Shown: in pieces, positions 15,988-24,924 of the stretch
How positions within the stretch are numbered: position 1 is the stretch's first letter
Layout: every line of letters starts with the position of its first letter
The notes under the pieces: model-generated
Seen by the model: the letters and a program-made list of their open reading frames with translations, nothing else
What the model was told of the DNA's origin: nothing
The model's database searches: none
Made by a program: the position numbers and the translations under genes
NCBI RefSeq assembly: GCF_029278605.1
Contig: NZ_CP119572.1
Coordinates: 2,170,001 to 2,234,000 of the forward strand
DNA length: 64,000 nucleotides
Direction of reading: 5' to 3'
Origin: Cupriavidus sp. WKF15
Lineage (GTDB): Bacteria > Pseudomonadota > Gammaproteobacteria > Burkholderiales > Burkholderiaceae

Positions 15988-16547
15988 TCAGATGTCCTCT
16001 TCCTCATCGAACAGGTGGTGACGCATGGCATAGCGAAGCAGCGCGGCTTCGCTGGGCATCTGCATCTTCTCCATCAGTCGCATCTTGTAGGTGCTGACAG
16101 TCTTGGCACTCACGCACAGCGCGGCAGCGATGGTCGTGAGAGGTTCGCCCAGCACCAGGCGCCGATAGACCTCCAGTTCACGGTCCGACAGATGCAGGTG
16201 CGGCGCCTGGTCCTGGTTGTCCTGCAGACTGGTTGCCAGCTTGCCTGCAATGGCCTGGCTGACGTAGGTGCCACCGCTGGCCACCTGATTGATGGCAGCA
16301 TGGTCAGCACAAGGATGCGCAGCGCGGGCTGTTCGTCCCGCAGCAGGCGGATCAGCTCCAGGCCACTGCGGCCGGGCATCGACAGGTCGAGCAGCAAGAC
16401 CTGCGGTGCACAGTCGCGCACCAGCCTGAGGACCTGCGTACCGTCGGCGGCCTCGCCGACCACTTCGAACTTGCCGGCGCGCTCGAGGATGTGCTTGAGG
16501 CCATCGCGCACGACCGCATGGTCGTCAGCAATGAATACGCGCGTCAT
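15988..16547 (-). pseudogene. NarL/FixJ-type response regulator broken by an internal deletion
   Basis: From ATG 16547 the receiver domain is normal up to LRILVLTM: acid pair in IADDHAVV, phospho-acceptor D54 in LLLDLSMPG, Thr in VLTM. Sequence then jumps to what should be INQVASGGTYVS, some 30 residues further on, and in a different frame; the junction is near 16293-16298. The intact LuxR-type helix-turn-helix (LSDRELEVYRRLVLGE, ALCVSAKTVSTYKMRLMEKM) remains readable at 15988-16284. The switch lysine and linker are lost. The gene overlaps the kinase gene by 23 bases, so they were a two-component pair. Confidence 0.8.
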
Positions 16548-18096
16548 CTCTGCCCCCCTTTGCGGACGGAATCTGCACAACCAGACCAAATCCCTTGCCA
16601 GGAGCACTGTCGACTGAGACGGCGCCCCCAAGCAGGCGCGCCCGCTCGCGGATGCCCAGCAGCCCCAGTGACTTGCGCGGCCCGCTTCCGGAAGGCTGCT
16701 TGTCCCAGCCTACACCATTGTCCTGTACGCGCAGTTCGATCTGGCCATCTGCCTCGGCGAGGCGGATGCTGACGGCGCTCGCATCGGCATGGCGGGCGAC
16801 ATTGCTAAGCGCCTCCTGCACGATGCGGAACACGGCGATGGCCGTCTGCTCCGGGACATCGGCGTCGACGCCGTCGACAGTTACTGGCAAACCATAGCGT
16901 CCGGAGAAATCACTGGCCAGCCATTCAATGGCCGTCAGCATGCCAAGTTCGTCCAGCAAAGCTGGCCGGAGATCGCTGGCGATGCGGCGGACCGATGCCA
17001 CGGTATCGTCGATGACGTCGTTCATCGACGCGATCTCGGCCAGGACGCCTTCGGTGTCCCGGCGCTCCTTGACGTCAGCGGCAAGCATGGCCATGTCCAT
17101 CTTCAATGCGCTCAGGCGCTGGCCGAGGTCGTCATGGAGTTCACGAGCGATACGAGCCTTTTCTTCTTCACGGGTAGCCAGGATGCTGTCCGAGAGCTGT
17201 TGCAACTCCTCCCTTGACCGCCGCAGCGCTGCGTCGGCGCTGACGCGCTCGGTAATATCGCGCAGCATCACGGTATAGAGCCTGGTGCCACCGTCAACGA
17301 TCTGGGAGATGGATGCTTCGATCGGAAACTCGCTGCCATCCCGGCGCACGGCATAGAGGGCGCGCTGTCGCCCCATTTGCCGGTCCGATACACCCGTGAT
17401 GCCGAACCGGCGCACATGCTCTTCATGGGCCACCCGGAAGCGCTCCGGGACAAAATCGCTGAGTGGCCGACCGATCGCGTCTTGCGCCGGCCAGCCAAAC
17501 AGTTTCTCGGCCATGGGATTGAACAAGACAACCCGTTGGCTGCTGTCCACCGAGATGATGGCTTCCATGGAAGACTGGATGATTCCCGCCAGCCGCGCCT
17601 CGCTTTCCTTGACGCGCTGAAGGCCGGCCTGCATGGCTTCCTCGGCGCGGGTGCGCTCGGTGATATCGCGCAGCATCACGGTCAACAGGCGGTAGCCACC
17701 GCGTGTCGTCTGCGAAATCGAGGCTTCAATCGGAAACTCGCTGCCATCGCGGCGCAGCGCATAGAGCGCGCGCTGGCGCCCCATTTTCCGATCCGATACG
17801 CCAGTGATGCCGAACCGCCGCACATGCTCCTCATGGGCAGCGCGGAAGCGCTCGGGAATGAAGTCGCTCAGCGGCCGGCCAATCGCTTGTTCGGCCGGCC
17901 ATGCGAACAGGGTTTCCGCCATGGGATTGAACAACACCACGCGTTGCCTGCTGTCCACTGAGATGATGGCTTCCATCGAAGAGCGAATGATTCCCGCCAG
18001 TTGCGCCTGGCTTTGCTGCGGCCAGCGATAGGTGCGCTTTGCGGAACGGCGCCCGTGTCGCATCCGGATCGAATAGTTGGTCATTCTCCTGGCCAT
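16525..18096 (-). CDS. Tandem-PAS sensor histidine kinase (HisKA_3, NarX/DosS-like)
   Basis: The protein has 523 residues, no membrane segments, and two nearly identical PAS domains at 31-148 and 167-284 (both with GIIxSSMEAIISVDS...RVVLFNPMAE...GRPLSDF). A short linker leads to the dimerisation helix with the phospho-acceptor H321 in RIARELHDDLGQRLSALKMDM. The ATPase domain has IVQEALSNVARHADA (N box), DNGVGW (G1) and GLLGIRERARLLGG (G2). This is the layout of cytoplasmic NarL-partner kinases; the PAS domains may bind heme, flavin or a small ligand. Its cognate regulator is broken, so it may be orphaned. Start by AGGG six bases upstream. Confidence 0.92.
   Translation of the reverse strand: MARRMTNYSIRMRHGRRSAKRTYRWPQQSQAQLAGIIRSSMEAIISVDSRQRVVLFNPMAETLFAWPAEQAIGRPLSDFIPERFRAAHEEHVRRFGITGVSDRKMGRQRALYALRRDGSEFPIEASISQTTRGGYRLLTVMLRDITERTRAEEAMQAGLQRVKESEARLAGIIQSSMEAIISVDSSQRVVLFNPMAEKLFGWPAQDAIGRPLSDFVPERFRVAHEEHVRRFGITGVSDRQMGRQRALYAVRRDGSEFPIEASISQIVDGGTRLYTVMLRDITERVSADAALRRSREELQQLSDSILATREEEKARIARELHDDLGQRLSALKMDMAMLAADVKERRDTEGVLAEIASMNDVIDDTVASVRRIASDLRPALLDELGMLTAIEWLASDFSGRYGLPVTVDGVDADVPEQTAIAVFRIVQEALSNVARHADASAVSIRLAEADGQIELRVQDNGVGWDKQPSGSGPRKSLGLLGIRERARLLGGAVSVDSAPGKGFGLVVQIPSAKGGRDDARIHC
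17245..17598 (-). repeat. PAS-coding direct repeat, copy 2
   Basis: This block encodes the second PAS domain of the kinase. It matches the block at 17653-18006 closely at the DNA level over 354 bases, offset by 408 bases. It shows a recent in-gene duplication. Confidence 0.8.
17653..18006 (-). repeat. PAS-coding direct repeat, copy 1
   Basis: This block encodes the first PAS domain. About 100 of 118 residues are the same as in copy 2; differences cluster at the two ends and near WPAEQ/WPAQD. Such repeats can recombine to a single-PAS form. Confidence 0.8.
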
Positions 18097-18208
18097 GACG
18101 CCCTGACCACACAGAAAAAGTCCTCAAGAGAATATACATCTGTGCACGCCAGCTGCAACAAGGCGCCAGATACACTGCCAAGTTGTGCGCGGGCGGCAAA
18201 TCGGGAGC

Positions 18209-20896
18209 TCAGTCCAGCTCCAGGTATCTTGCAAGCAACCTTCTCATGCCAAAGCTTAGCAAGAGATACCCGGCCAGTACCGGGCCGAGCATCAGCCACA
18301 TGGAGGACGTCGGTTCATGCAGGTGGAGGACGGACGCGAACGGCGAATACGGAAGCCAAATACCAAACAGGCATACGGCGACGGTCGCGACAAGCAACGC
18401 TGCGCTTGGCCGGCTTTCAACGAAAGGAATCCGGCTTGTCCGGATGATATGCACGACCAAAGTCTGGGAGAGGAGCGACTCGAGGAACCATCCGGTCTGG
18501 AAGAGCGGGGCAGCCGCGAGGGTATTCGCGCCAATCCACCAGTACAAAGCAGCGAAAGTCACATAATCAAACAGCGAGCTGACCGGGCCCAGGCAGAGGA
18601 TGTAGCGGCGAACCTTGCCAACCTCCCATCGCCGCGGGCGGCTTAGTGCGGAGCTGTCCACATTGTCCGTGGGCAGGGCAGTCTGCGAGATGTCGTACAG
18701 CAGATTGTTGGTCAACAACTGAATAGGTGCCATCGGCAGGAATGGAAGCCATGCGCTCGCACCCAGCACACTGAAGATATTGCCAAAGTTCGAGCTCGCG
18801 CCCATGCGCAGGTATTTGAGCAAGTTGACGAACACTCGCCGGCCCTCCATGACGCCGTCGTGCAGCACCGTCAGGCTCTTCTCCAGCAAGATGACCCCAG
18901 CCGACTCCTTGGCGATGTCGACGGCATTGTCGACCGAGATGCCAACGTCAGCGGCCTTGAGGGCCGGGCCGTCATTGATGCCGTCACCGAGCACGCCCAC
19001 CACCCTGCCCTGTTCGCGCAGCGCCTGCACCAAAGCCTCCTTGTGCGATGGACTGAGTTTGGCAAACAAGGCATTGTCGCGTGCCACCACCGCCAGTTCC
19101 GCGGGGCTGAGCCGGTCCAGTTCGCTGCCAAGTACCACTCGCCCGTCGGGCAGGCCGACCATACGGCAGACTTTGCTGGTGATTCTCGGGCTATCGCCGG
19201 TAAGAATTTTTACGTCGACCCCGCTTTCGCGCAACGCCGCCAATGCGGCGGCGGCGCTCTCCTTGGGCGGATCGATAAAGGCGATATAGCCGACCAACTC
19301 CATCGCCGCTTCATCGGCAATGCCGTATGCATGCGATGCCGCCGCTGGCGGCAGAGGCTTGCTTGCGATCGCTATGACGCGATACCCGTCCTCGTTCAGC
19401 TGCTCGCTCTGGTCAATCAGCGCGGCCCGGTGAGCATTGTCGAGCTCGACGACGGCTTCGCCTATGCGCGCGGTAGCGCACCCGTCGAAGACTTCCTCCA
19501 CCGCACCCTTGCAGATGAGCACGCGCGCTTCATGCCCTTGCTCTGTGCTCTCGACCACGACCGACATGCGCCGACGGGTGAAATCAAACGGAACTTCGTC
19601 AACCACGCGCCAGTGCTCACGGATTTGCATGCGATTGCCCACGTCCTCGTGCTGGAGCACCGCGACGTCAAGCAAATTGCGCAAGCCGGACTGGAAGAAG
19701 CTGTTCAGGTACGCCAGTTCCAGCACCCGCTCGCTTTCCTTGCCGTCGAGATCGAGGTGATGCTTCAGAATGACGCGATCCTGTGTCAGCGTGCCGGTCT
19801 TGTCGGTGCAGAGCACGTCCATCGCGCCAAGGTTCTGGATCGCGTTGAGGCGTTTGACAATGACCTTGCGCCTTGACATCACCAGCGCACCCTTGGCCAG
19901 GTTAACGGTGACAAGCATGGGAAGCATCTCGGGGGTCAAGCCGACACCCACGGCGACGGCAAAAAGCAAGGCTTCAAACCAGTCGCCCTTGGTCAATCCG
20001 TTGATGACGAACACCAGCGGCGCCATCACGAGGATGATGCCAAGCATCAGGCGGCTGATGCGCCCCAGGCCCTCTTCAAAAACCGTCAGCGGCTCGCGCG
20101 CAGCGACAGCATGCGCAATGTGGCCGAACACCGCGTTGCGGCCCGTCAGCACGACCAGCGCCGTAGCGGTCCCGCTGACCACGGCGGTCCCCATCAGTGC
20201 CAGGTTAGCGATATCGCCGGCTGTGTCGCCGCTGGCGCCATCTACCGCGAACTTCTCGACCGGCATGGATTCGCCCGTCAGCGCCGCCTGGTTCACAAAC
20301 AGGTCCTTGGCCGTCAGAAGACGCACATCGGCGGGGACGAGGTCTCCGGCGGCAAGGTGAATGACATCGCCGGGCACGAGTTCGGCGATCGGGATGTCCG
20401 CGGTCGCCGGCGGTACCCCCGGGGCCGTGCGGCGCCGGACGCCAATGACAGTGTAAACCATCGCCCGCAATGCGGCCGCTGCACGGCCCGACCGGCTCTC
20501 TTGCCACGTCGCCAGCATGACGCTTAGCGCGACCATGCAGATGATGACCGATGCCGCCTGCCAGTCGTGAATCAGACCGGACAGTGCTGCCAGGCTGATC
20601 AGCATCAGGTTCAACGGGTTGCGCAGGCGCCTAAGGAGGTCCGGCACGAAGCGGTGCTGCCGCTCGGCGGCGACCTGGTTGGCGCCATGGCGAAGTCTGC
20701 GCATCAGCACCTCGTCGGCACTCAAGCCATCCATGCTCGACGACAGCAGGGAAAAGGCCTCTGCGACACTGCCCGCCGCGGCACGCCCGAGCAATGACGG
20801 AGTGCCGTTGGTGCGGCTCGCGGCCTCCTCGTCGACAACAGTCGTGCCGGGCGCTTCCGCGTTCGGGAGGGCGCTCGGTACAATGCCGGCCTTCAT
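18209..20896 (-). CDS. MgtA-like P-type ATPase (cation import type)
   Basis: This 895-residue protein has P-type ATPase marks: [11 protein letters not shown] (actuator TGES), DVLCTDKTGTLTQD (phosphorylated Asp in DKTGT), FDFTRRRMSVVVE, ILTGDSPRITSK and VGVLGDGINDGPALKAADVGIS. TM4 carries GVGLTPEMLPM, and the TM5-6 region has GASSNFGNIFSVLGASAWLPFLPM plus QLLTNNLLYD, as in MgtA/MgtB magnesium importers. There are no heavy-metal motifs (CPC) and no metal-binding N-domain. It follows the Usp gene by 15 bases in a flavodoxin-usp-ATPase group headed by an FNR-type box. Magnesium is the family's usual ion; not proven here. Confidence 0.9.
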   Translation of the reverse strand: MKAGIVPSALPNAEAPGTTVVDEEAASRTNGTPSLLGRAAAGSVAEAFSLLSSSMDGLSADEVLMRRLRHGANQVAAERQHRFVPDLLRRLRNPLNLMLISLAALSGLIHDWQAASVIICMVALSVMLATWQESRSGRAAAALRAMVYTVIGVRRRTAPGVPPATADIPIAELVPGDVIHLAAGDLVPADVRLLTAKDLFVNQAALTGESMPVEKFAVDGASGDTAGDIANLALMGTAVVSGTATALVVLTGRNAVFGHIAHAVAAREPLTVFEEGLGRISRLMLGIILVMAPLVFVINGLTKGDWFEALLFAVAVGVGLTPEMLPMLVTVNLAKGALVMSRRKVIVKRLNAIQNLGAMDVLCTDKTGTLTQDRVILKHHLDLDGKESERVLELAYLNSFFQSGLRNLLDVAVLQHEDVGNRMQIREHWRVVDEVPFDFTRRRMSVVVESTEQGHEARVLICKGAVEEVFDGCATARIGEAVVELDNAHRAALIDQSEQLNEDGYRVIAIASKPLPPAAASHAYGIADEAAMELVGYIAFIDPPKESAAAALAALRESGVDVKILTGDSPRITSKVCRMVGLPDGRVVLGSELDRLSPAELAVVARDNALFAKLSPSHKEALVQALREQGRVVGVLGDGINDGPALKAADVGISVDNAVDIAKESAGVILLEKSLTVLHDGVMEGRRVFVNLLKYLRMGASSNFGNIFSVLGASAWLPFLPMAPIQLLTNNLLYDISQTALPTDNVDSSALSRPRRWEVGKVRRYILCLGPVSSLFDYVTFAALYWWIGANTLAAAPLFQTGWFLESLLSQTLVVHIIRTSRIPFVESRPSAALLVATVAVCLFGIWLPYSPFASVLHLHEPTSSMWLMLGPVLAGYLLLSFGMRRLLARYLELD

Positions 20897-20911
20897 GACA
20901 ATGGCCGGCCC

Positions 20912-21367
20912 TCATGCTTCGTCGGGCGCCCTCACAAGCAGTACTGGCACGGGGCACTGGCGCGCAAGATTTTCGGCCACGCTTCCCAGCAACCAGCGGC
21001 TAACACCGTGGCGCCCATGCGTGCCAAGCACGACCACTTCCGCCCCGCAGTCCTCCACAAGTTTAAGGATCTGGTGGGCGATATCGCCCAGCGCCAGGAT
21101 CTCGTCGACCATGACGGTGCGGCAGCGAACGTGCTTGGCACTGGCCTTCTCCTGTGCCTCTGCCAGCAGGTCCTGGCCGCCTTTGATCAGGCCAGTACGC
21201 AACTCCGTCAGGTCAACGTACCCCATGTCGTATTTCAGGTAGCCGTTGTCAATGACATGAACGACCTGAAGCTCGGCGTCGCAGGTGGCAGCCAGCCCGA
21301 TCGCCTGGTCCAGGGCAAGGTCGCTGCAGTGGCTGCCATCGACCGCCACCAGAATCTTCTTGTACAT
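20912..21367 (-). CDS. Universal stress protein (UspA family)
   Basis: From ATG 21367 (GGAGATG ribosome site) this is a 151-residue single Usp domain: MYKKILVAVDGSHCSDLAL, LQVVHVIDNG, and the ATP-binding GTHGRHGVSRWLLGSVAEN motif with PVPVLLVRAPDEA at the end. It lies between the flavodoxin and MgtA-like genes on the minus strand, probably one transcript. A longer upstream frame overlaps the flavodoxin gene and is not used. Confidence 0.9.
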   Translation of the reverse strand: MYKKILVAVDGSHCSDLALDQAIGLAATCDAELQVVHVIDNGYLKYDMGYVDLTELRTGLIKGGQDLLAEAQEKASAKHVRCRTVMVDEILALGDIAHQILKLVEDCGAEVVVLGTHGRHGVSRWLLGSVAENLARQCPVPVLLVRAPDEA

Positions 21368-21437
21368 GCGCATCTCCATCAGGGGTTTCACAGATGCAGT
21401 TGCCGCGCACCGAAGCGTGCCTGCGCCGGCCCGCTCT

Positions 21438-21968
21438 CTAGACTTCTTTTGGTGAGATCCACACCGGCCGCAAGACCGCCTCAGAGGTTGTCGCTGGTTT
21501 GCACAGCGCGGCGGCAAAAGAAGCTAGCGGTTCCGAGGCTGCACCGCTTTGGACGTCCCGCTGCCGCAGCACCAACGCAGGTTGTGGTGTCTTTCCTGTC
21601 AGTCGAGCGATGTCGTCCTCGGCCCGGAAGCCCCCGCGGGAAGCCATTACGCATATGGCGGATATGGAACCAGGAAGCGGCGTATTGTCCTGAAGGAATC
21701 CGCGCACGGGCGCCGCCAGCCGGCCGAGCCACACCGGGGCGACCACGACTACGTGATCGCATCCCGCGAGCAACGGCCCTTCATACCGGTACGCCGGCTT
21801 GCGATGAAGCAGTATGTCCAGCACGCACCGCAGATCCCCGGCTAATCCGGCCCTCGGTGTCTTGTCGCGAACCTCGGCCAGTGTCCAGCCAGTGTGCGCG
21901 GCTACGGTCTCGGCGACTTGCCTGGCCGTGCCGGTCCGGGAGTAATAGACGATCAGGTTTTCCGACAT
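21438..21968 (-). CDS. Flavodoxin family protein
   Basis: The protein has 176 residues. The FMN phosphate loop is at the N-terminus (IVYYSRTGTARQVAETVA; S/T-x-T-G-x-T pattern), followed by VVVVAPVWLGRLAAPVRGFL near residue 80 and ICVMASRGGFRAEDD near 110, as in flavodoxin-like quinone or NO-detoxifying electron carriers. The C-terminal part is variable. It is the first gene after the FNR-type box at 22041-22054 and precedes a usp and an MgtA-like ATPase. A low-potential redox role fits low-oxygen control; the partner is unknown. Confidence 0.82.
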   Translation of the reverse strand: MSENLIVYYSRTGTARQVAETVAAHTGWTLAEVRDKTPRAGLAGDLRCVLDILLHRKPAYRYEGPLLAGCDHVVVVAPVWLGRLAAPVRGFLQDNTPLPGSISAICVMASRGGFRAEDDIARLTGKTPQPALVLRQRDVQSGAASEPLASFAAALCKPATTSEAVLRPVWISPKEV

Positions 21969-22040
21969 GTGGGCCTCCTCATCCGGCAGCGGTCGCGCCG
22001 AAGCATCTAGTTGATGCTAGGAAGCCGTCACGAATGCCCA

Positions 22041-22054
22041 TTGATGCATGTCAA
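22041..22054 (-). promoter_or_regulatory. FNR/DNR-type box upstream of the flavodoxin operon
   Basis: TTGATGCATGTCAA matches 9 of 10 FNR bases and equals the TTGAT-N4-GTCAA form often used by ANR/DNR-type regulators. It is 73 bases upstream of the flavodoxin start. Confidence 0.6.
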
Positions 22055-22211
22055 GCTTCTCAACTCAGGCGTTCGTTGTTGCTGCGCGTAGAGCAGCGGC
22101 TACCAGCGTGGACGCCAGTGCCCCCGGCCCGCGTCAATCTGGCCGAACGTCTGCGCCACCATGGCGACCTCCGAGCATTGACGACAGGCTGACCAGGCTG
22201 ACGCAACCACG

Positions 22212-23570
22212 TTAGTCCAGGCGATAGCTCTTTCGATACTCCGGCATGGTCACCTGCCATCCCAATCCGCGCTCCACCCGCTGGCGCAGCGCATCGCTGG
22301 CTTCTGGTTCGCCATGCACGATGAACACACGTCGCGGTTGCGCACGGAAGCCGCCGAGCCATGCCATCAGTTCGTTCGCGTCAGCATGGGCTGACAGACC
22401 GTGAATCTGCTCGACCGCTGCACGGATTGTCACATCCTTGCCGTGGATGCGCAGTTCACGCTGGCCCGCTGCGAGGACCGCGCCCCGCGTGCCCGGGGCC
22501 TGGAAGCCGGCCAGCAAGACCGTGCAACGCGGGTCCGTGCCAAAACTGGTCAGGTGGTGAACAACGCGCCCGCCCGTTGCCATGCCGCTGCCCGCCAGGA
22601 TGATCTTCGGTGCATGGTCATGGTTCAGCCAGACCGACTGCTCCATGCCTTGCACGGGGATCGGCAAGCCGCATGCGGCCACGCACTCCGCGCGGCCGAT
22701 CCGGAGTTCGTCCGGATGCAAAGCAAAAATCTGGGTGGCGTCTATCGCCATCGGACTATTGAGATAGATGGGAATATCCGGCATGCGCTTCTCCTCGCGC
22801 AACCGGTACAGGCAATACAACAATATCTGTGTGCGTCCCACCGCAAATGCTGGAATGACCAGGGTGCCGCCGCGGCCGAGTGTGCTCCCGACGACGTTGG
22901 CCATGGCATCCAGCGGATCTTCGTCCGGATGGATGCGGTTGCCATAGGTCGATTCGACGAGCAGGCAATCGGCCTCGCGCACGAACTCCGGCGGCCGCAT
23001 GACGATGTCGTTCTGCCTGCCAAGGTCGCCAGAGAACACGATGCGCTGTCCGCCAGCATGCAGCGTCACTGCCGCTGCGCCGATAATGTGCCCGGCGTGG
23101 TGAAACTCGGCCTCGATGTCCGGGGTCAGTGCAAAGCGTGTGCCGAACGGCTTCGGTTCGAGGCGGCGAAGCGCGCGCGCCGCGTCGGCGCAGCTGTAGA
23201 GCGGAAGGGCCGGCCTGTGCCGGGAGAACGCCTTGCGATTGGCATAGGCAGCGTCTTCTTCAGCAAGCGCTGCGCTGTCCGGCAGCAGAATGCCGCAGAG
23301 CTGCGCAGTGCCAAAGGTGCAAAATACGGCACCGCGAAAGCCGTTGCGCACCAGCAGGGGCAGATAGCCGCTATGGTCAATATGCGCATGGGTCAGGATC
23401 ACGGCATCCAGGGTGGCCGGATCGACCGGCAATGGGTCCCAGTTGCGCAGCCTCAGCGACTTGAATCCCTGAAACAGGCCGCAGTCGACCATGACTCGGC
23501 TGCGCCCGGTATCAACCACGTACTTCGAACCGGTGACGGAGTCCGTGGCACCGAGGAATTGCAGTTCCAT
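22212..23570 (-). CDS. MBL-fold/beta-CASP hydrolase with RNA-specificity domain
   Basis: This 452-residue protein opens with MELQFLGATDSVTGSKYVVD and has the zinc motif HAHIDHSGYLP near residue 61, then HHAGHIIGAAAV, FSGDLGRQND, and the beta-CASP part (VESTYGNRIH, LAGSGMATGGRVVHHL) ending with GLSAHADANELMAWLGG and IVHGEPEASDAL. Bacterial relatives are putative ribonucleases of the CPSF-73/RNase J group. The GGGAG ribosome site fits ATG 23570. It begins 13 bases after the tandem Usp gene, so they form a pair. A role in RNA turnover during arrest is inference. Confidence 0.88.
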   Translation of the reverse strand: MELQFLGATDSVTGSKYVVDTGRSRVMVDCGLFQGFKSLRLRNWDPLPVDPATLDAVILTHAHIDHSGYLPLLVRNGFRGAVFCTFGTAQLCGILLPDSAALAEEDAAYANRKAFSRHRPALPLYSCADAARALRRLEPKPFGTRFALTPDIEAEFHHAGHIIGAAAVTLHAGGQRIVFSGDLGRQNDIVMRPPEFVREADCLLVESTYGNRIHPDEDPLDAMANVVGSTLGRGGTLVIPAFAVGRTQILLYCLYRLREEKRMPDIPIYLNSPMAIDATQIFALHPDELRIGRAECVAACGLPIPVQGMEQSVWLNHDHAPKIILAGSGMATGGRVVHHLTSFGTDPRCTVLLAGFQAPGTRGAVLAAGQRELRIHGKDVTIRAAVEQIHGLSAHADANELMAWLGGFRAQPRRVFIVHGEPEASDALRQRVERGLGWQVTMPEYRKSYRLD

Positions 23571-23583
23571 GTATCACTCCCGG

Positions 23584-24414
23584 TCAGTGAGACAGTAGCA
23601 GCGGGATCTGGCACGCGTGCATCAGGGCCCGCGTCGTGCCGCCCAGGATCAGCTCGCGTACACGGCCGTGACCGTAACCCCCGGCTACTAGCATGTCTGC
23701 GCCAAGCACCGGTAGTGCTTCGAGTATCACAGTGCCGACTGACTGTGCGGTCTGTTCCGTACGGACACCGGCAATGACGCCATGGCGCCGCAAATATTGG
23801 CGCAAGCCGGCAACCGGCTCGCTATTGGCATCCGGGGTTCCGTGTTCGTCCCAGACGGCAAGGATCGTTATCTTGCTGGCGCAAAGCAGCAGCGGCATGG
23901 CATCCGCGACGGCTCTCGCCGCTTCACGGCTTCCATCCCATGCAATCACCATGTGTCCCCCATGCAAGCGCACGGGATGCGGCGGCACGAACAGAACCGG
24001 GCGGCCCGCATTCAGCAGCACATACTCCGCGGTGCGCTCCATCGCGCTGTCACCGGGCGGCAGCAAGCCGCCCAGGATGATGATGTCGGCAACGCGTCCT
24101 TCCTGCGCCATGACCCAGCCCCACTCGTCTTCAACAACGTGATGCGTGTATGCGGTGCCACAAGCCGCCTGACTGACCACCTCACCCAGCAGCTCGCCGG
24201 ATTCCGCCGTATGCGCCAGGCGGCTTTGCCGCGCCGCTTCCGCGTGCCTTGCTGCATCCTCCCCGGCGCGGAACAGGGGATCCATCCGTATGCCTGTAGC
24301 GCTGACTCCGACCACTTGTCCGCCAAACCGTGCAGCAAGTTCGGCAGCCATGCGAACCCGCGCTGCGCAACCGGCATCCGTGCCCAAAGCGACAAGCACA
24401 GTCTTGTAGTCCAT
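23584..24414 (-). CDS. Tandem universal stress protein (two Usp domains)
   Basis: The 276-residue protein has two Usp-like halves: MDYKTVLVALGTDAGCAARV at 1-140 with a decayed ATP loop (IILGGLLPPGDSAMERTAEYVLL), and GGHMVIAWDGSREAARAVAD at 150-276 with GGYGHGRVRELILGGTTRAL and a C-terminal IPLLLSH. Only the second half keeps the G-2x-G-9x-G-T type ATP motif. Strong GGGAG ribosome site. It heads the pair with the MBL/beta-CASP gene. Confidence 0.88.
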   Translation of the reverse strand: MDYKTVLVALGTDAGCAARVRMAAELAARFGGQVVGVSATGIRMDPLFRAGEDAARHAEAARQSRLAHTAESGELLGEVVSQAACGTAYTHHVVEDEWGWVMAQEGRVADIIILGGLLPPGDSAMERTAEYVLLNAGRPVLFVPPHPVRLHGGHMVIAWDGSREAARAVADAMPLLLCASKITILAVWDEHGTPDANSEPVAGLRQYLRRHGVIAGVRTEQTAQSVGTVILEALPVLGADMLVAGGYGHGRVRELILGGTTRALMHACQIPLLLSH

Positions 24415-24435
24415 GGTGGCTTCTCCCTTGTCAGG

Positions 24436-24654
24436 CTATCCGATCGACCTTGCCGGTAGTCCGCCAGCGCCCGATTGGGTGGTGCTTTCGCAACTCTGCG
24501 CTGCATAATGTGCTGGTGCCAAGGAGGCCCGCGGCTGAGGGGGGCGCAGGAAATTCGGAATTGATGTGCAGGCGCCGCAGCAAAGCAGCGTTACCGGCAA
24601 CAGGCAGCGCCGCACGACTATCCCCCTCGCGCGCACTGCTGAAATCGTGTTCAT
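24436..24654 (-). pseudogene. Truncated outer-membrane-efflux-type lipoprotein start
   Basis: After a GGGAGG ribosome site the minus strand encodes a 72-residue frame with a lipoprotein signal (LLPVTLLCCGACTS; Cys as lipobox residue) and SIPNFLRPPQPRASLAPAHY, reminiscent of the first residues of NodT/OprM-type efflux outer-membrane lipoproteins. Everything that should follow is missing and the frame ends in unrelated residues. It is probably the stump of an efflux gene, like the HlyD-type relic at 8340-8840. Confidence 0.4.
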
Positions 24655-24679
24655 GGTCGTCCTCCCATGCCCCGGATGG

Positions 24680-24747
24680 TCAATGCGACAGCAGGACAGG
24701 CACGGTCATTGATTGCAGCATCGTGCGCGTCACACCGCCTCCGCAGA
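24680..24747 (-). pseudogene. C-terminal scrap of a Usp gene
   Basis: The minus strand reads ICGGGVTRTMLQSMTVPVLL then SH and stop. It mirrors the end of the tandem Usp protein (LGGTTRALMHACQIPLLLSH). Only about 22 codons remain. Confidence 0.5.
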
Positions 24748-24792
24748 TGAAACCTACTCTTCCCCAATGTAGATTCCTATGCATGCGGGGAC

Positions 24793-24806
24793 TTGTCACA
24801 CGTCAA
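24793..24806 (+). promoter_or_regulatory. Degenerate FNR-like site
   Basis: TTGTCACACGTCAA matches 7-8 of 10 FNR bases. It lies 58 bases from the stronger box at 24851, and the pair could once have served divergent Usp genes, both now decayed. Confidence 0.3.
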
Positions 24807-24850
24807 GCTTCGTACTGGCGACCGCCCCCGTCGCCACAACCTCATTCGGC

Positions 24851-24864
24851 TTGATACATGTCAA
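24851..24864 (+). promoter_or_regulatory. FNR/DNR-type box upstream of the usp pseudogene
   Basis: TTGATACATGTCAA is a 9 of 10 match, 61 bases before the ATG of the broken usp gene. It shows that the usp gene was under FNR-type control before it decayed. Confidence 0.6.
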
Positions 24865-24924
24865 GCCCCACCGGCCCAAGCCGTCTAGCCTTGAGGCAGG
24901 ATCCTCGGAAGGGGCCGCATCACC

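Noticed and set aside
22401..23777. 458-codon open frame on the plus strand
   Set aside because: It is antisense to the MBL/beta-CASP gene with intact zinc motifs.
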